Source: Methylobacterium soli (GTDB lineage Bacteria > Pseudomonadota > Alphaproteobacteria > Rhizobiales > Beijerinckiaceae). From it: a stretch of 64,000 nt of DNA. Below the pieces are notes generated by a model that was given only the letters and a program-made list of their open reading frames with translations, had not been told where the DNA came from and made no database searches. The DNA is taken from positions 22,439 to 86,438 of the forward strand of contig NZ_VZZK01000031.1 of the NCBI RefSeq assembly GCF_008806385.1. Direction: 5' to 3'. Below are positions 63,306 through 64,000 of the stretch, piece after piece. Made by a program: the position numbers and the translations under genes. The first letter of the stretch is position 1. Each line of letters opens with the position of its first letter.

Positions 63306-63803
63306 ATGAAGGGTGATGCGAAGGTTGTCGAGTACCTCAACCGAGGACTTCGCAGCGAGCTGACGGCGGTCAGCCAGTACTGGCTCCACTTCCGCATGCT
63401 GAACGATTGGGGCTACATCGACCTTGCCAAGTTCTGGCGCAAGGAATCGATCGAGGAAATGAACCACGCGGATCGCTTCGTCGACCGCATCCTCTTCCTC
63501 GAAGGCTTCCCCAACCTCCAGGAACTCGATCCGCTGCGGATCGGCCAGAACGTCCAGGAGATCATCGAGTGCGATCTCGCCGCCGAGAACGAGGCGCGCG
63601 CGCTCTATCTCGAAGCGGCCAAGTACTGCGACTCGATCAACGACCGGGTGTCCAAGATCCTGTTCGAGGACCTCGCCACGGACGAGGAAGGGCATATCGA
63701 CTTCCTCGAGACCCAGCTCGAGCTGATCAAGCAGATCGGCCTGCCCCTCTACGCCCAGCGCCATATCGGCGGCCTCGAGAAGATCGAGCCCGAGGTCGCG
63801 TGA
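63306..63803 (+). CDS. bfr: Bacterioferritin
   Basis: Bacterioferritin is a 24-mer heme-containing iron store. It has 165 aa. All six ferroxidase ligands are present: E18, E51, H54, E94, E127 and H130, as is the axial heme ligand M52. The ATG at 63306 places these residues at the standard numbers. Paired with bfd and preceded by the ICE-like motif. Confidence 0.97.
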   Translation: MKGDAKVVEYLNRGLRSELTAVSQYWLHFRMLNDWGYIDLAKFWRKESIEEMNHADRFVDRILFLEGFPNLQELDPLRIGQNVQEIIECDLAAENEARALYLEAAKYCDSINDRVSKILFEDLATDEEGHIDFLETQLELIKQIGLPLYAQRHIGGLEKIEPEVA

Positions 63804-63810
63804 GGCCGGT

Positions 63811-63841
63811 CGCGCGGCGCTTCGACTTCCGACGCCGCGCG
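63811..63841 (+). terminator. Hairpin between bfr and ruvB
   Basis: CGCGCGGCG (63811-63819) pairs with CGCCGCGCG (63833-63841), a perfect 9-bp stem 7 bp after the bfr stop and 18 bp before the next start. No T tract follows. Confidence 0.5.
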
Positions 63842-63859
63842 CGCTAGGAGGGCGGGCTC

Positions 63860-64000
63860 ATGAGCAAGCCCCCTAGACCGTCCTCCCCCAGGCCCTCCGC
63901 CAAGCGTGCCTCCTCCGGGCCAGCGGGCGCGCCGTCGGCGCCGACGCTTCTGAGCCCGGAGAGCCGTCCGGAGGATCTGGATCAGTCGATCCGGCCCCTG
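63860..64000 (+). CDS. ruvB: Probable Holliday junction helicase RuvB, N-terminal fragment
   Basis: The ATG at 63860 has an SD (GGAGG) 9 bases upstream, and the frame is open to the window end (47 codons). A disordered Ser/Pro-rich start is followed by LLSPESRPEDLDQSIRPL, which matches the N-terminal signature of RuvB just before the usual EFVGQ motif. RuvB is the AAA+ motor of junction migration. The identity is strongly suggested but rests on this short segment. Confidence 0.75.
   Translation, partial: MSKPPRPSSPRPSAKRASSGPAGAPSAPTLLSPESRPEDLDQSIRPL

Overview
The window is a very GC-rich stretch of alphaproteobacterial chromosome. It carries the alphaproteobacterial division and cell-wall order (ftsW-murG-murC-murB-ddl-ftsQ-ftsA-ftsZ-lpxC-bamD-recN), GcrA, CtrA-type motifs, an Irr-like iron motif and a NepR-like protein. 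A phosphoribulokinase/CbbR-type locus with no RuBisCO nearby fits Methylobacteriaceae (Methylobacterium/Methylorubrum), but that assignment is an inference. I see no rRNA, tRNA, CRISPR array, insertion sequence or prophage. Both ends cut genes: ftsW at the left and a probable ruvB at the right.

Layout. 1-9254: peptidoglycan precursor synthesis and divisome genes, tightly packed. 9255-13528: lpxC, bamD and recN, with a regulatory gap holding a perfect CtrA box and a sigma70-like promoter. 13529-14160: a NepR-like small protein and a small coiled-coil protein. 14358-19956: Pho regulon (triple PhoB box, pstS, pstC, pstA, pstB, phoU, phoB; no phoR). 20077-24168: gcrA, a patatin-like lipoprotein, an ABC-F ATPase and an unlisted 42-aa repeat peptide. 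24295-27523: a translationally coupled SDR/esterase/Baeyer-Villiger monooxygenase operon. 27635-29941: an iron-uptake accessory operon (DUF3649, PepSY-TM, DUF3325). 30334-33284: two tandem minC paralogues, then minD and minE.

33300-38251: cytochrome P450, methyltransferase, LysR regulator and NupC transporter. 38514-40340: typA/bipA with a good terminator. 40558-41392: three small hydrophilic proteins in an operon. 41560-42834: a DUF2254 membrane protein broken by one in-frame TAA. 42956-46776: cysK, a GT4 glycosyltransferase, two small proteins and an XRE-type regulator. 46815-52792: FAD reductase and CbbR/QscR-like LysR, divergent from fbp-prk-rpe-cbbY. 52797-57419: a small membrane protein, yebC, then a TadE/TadE/TadG pilus-type cluster. 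57538-60363: an orphan membrane-anchored TAXI protein and a GT1 glycosyltransferase. 60611-64000: ruvC, yceI (opposite strand), ruvA, bfd, bfr and the start of ruvB.

How it works together. The left third builds and splits the cell envelope, and CtrA, GANTC and GcrA signals suggest cell-cycle control. The Pho block is a self-contained phosphate-responsive unit. The fbp-prk-rpe-cbbY block without RuBisCO is most simply read as making ribulose bisphosphate as a regulatory signal for a LysR regulator of methylotrophy. Iron genes at 27.6-29.9 kb and 63 kb each carry an ICE-like palindrome upstream. The most unusual observations are the tandem minC pair, the 42-aa internal-repeat peptide, the RuBisCO-less prk locus, the orphan NepR-like protein and the DUF2254 nonsense codon.
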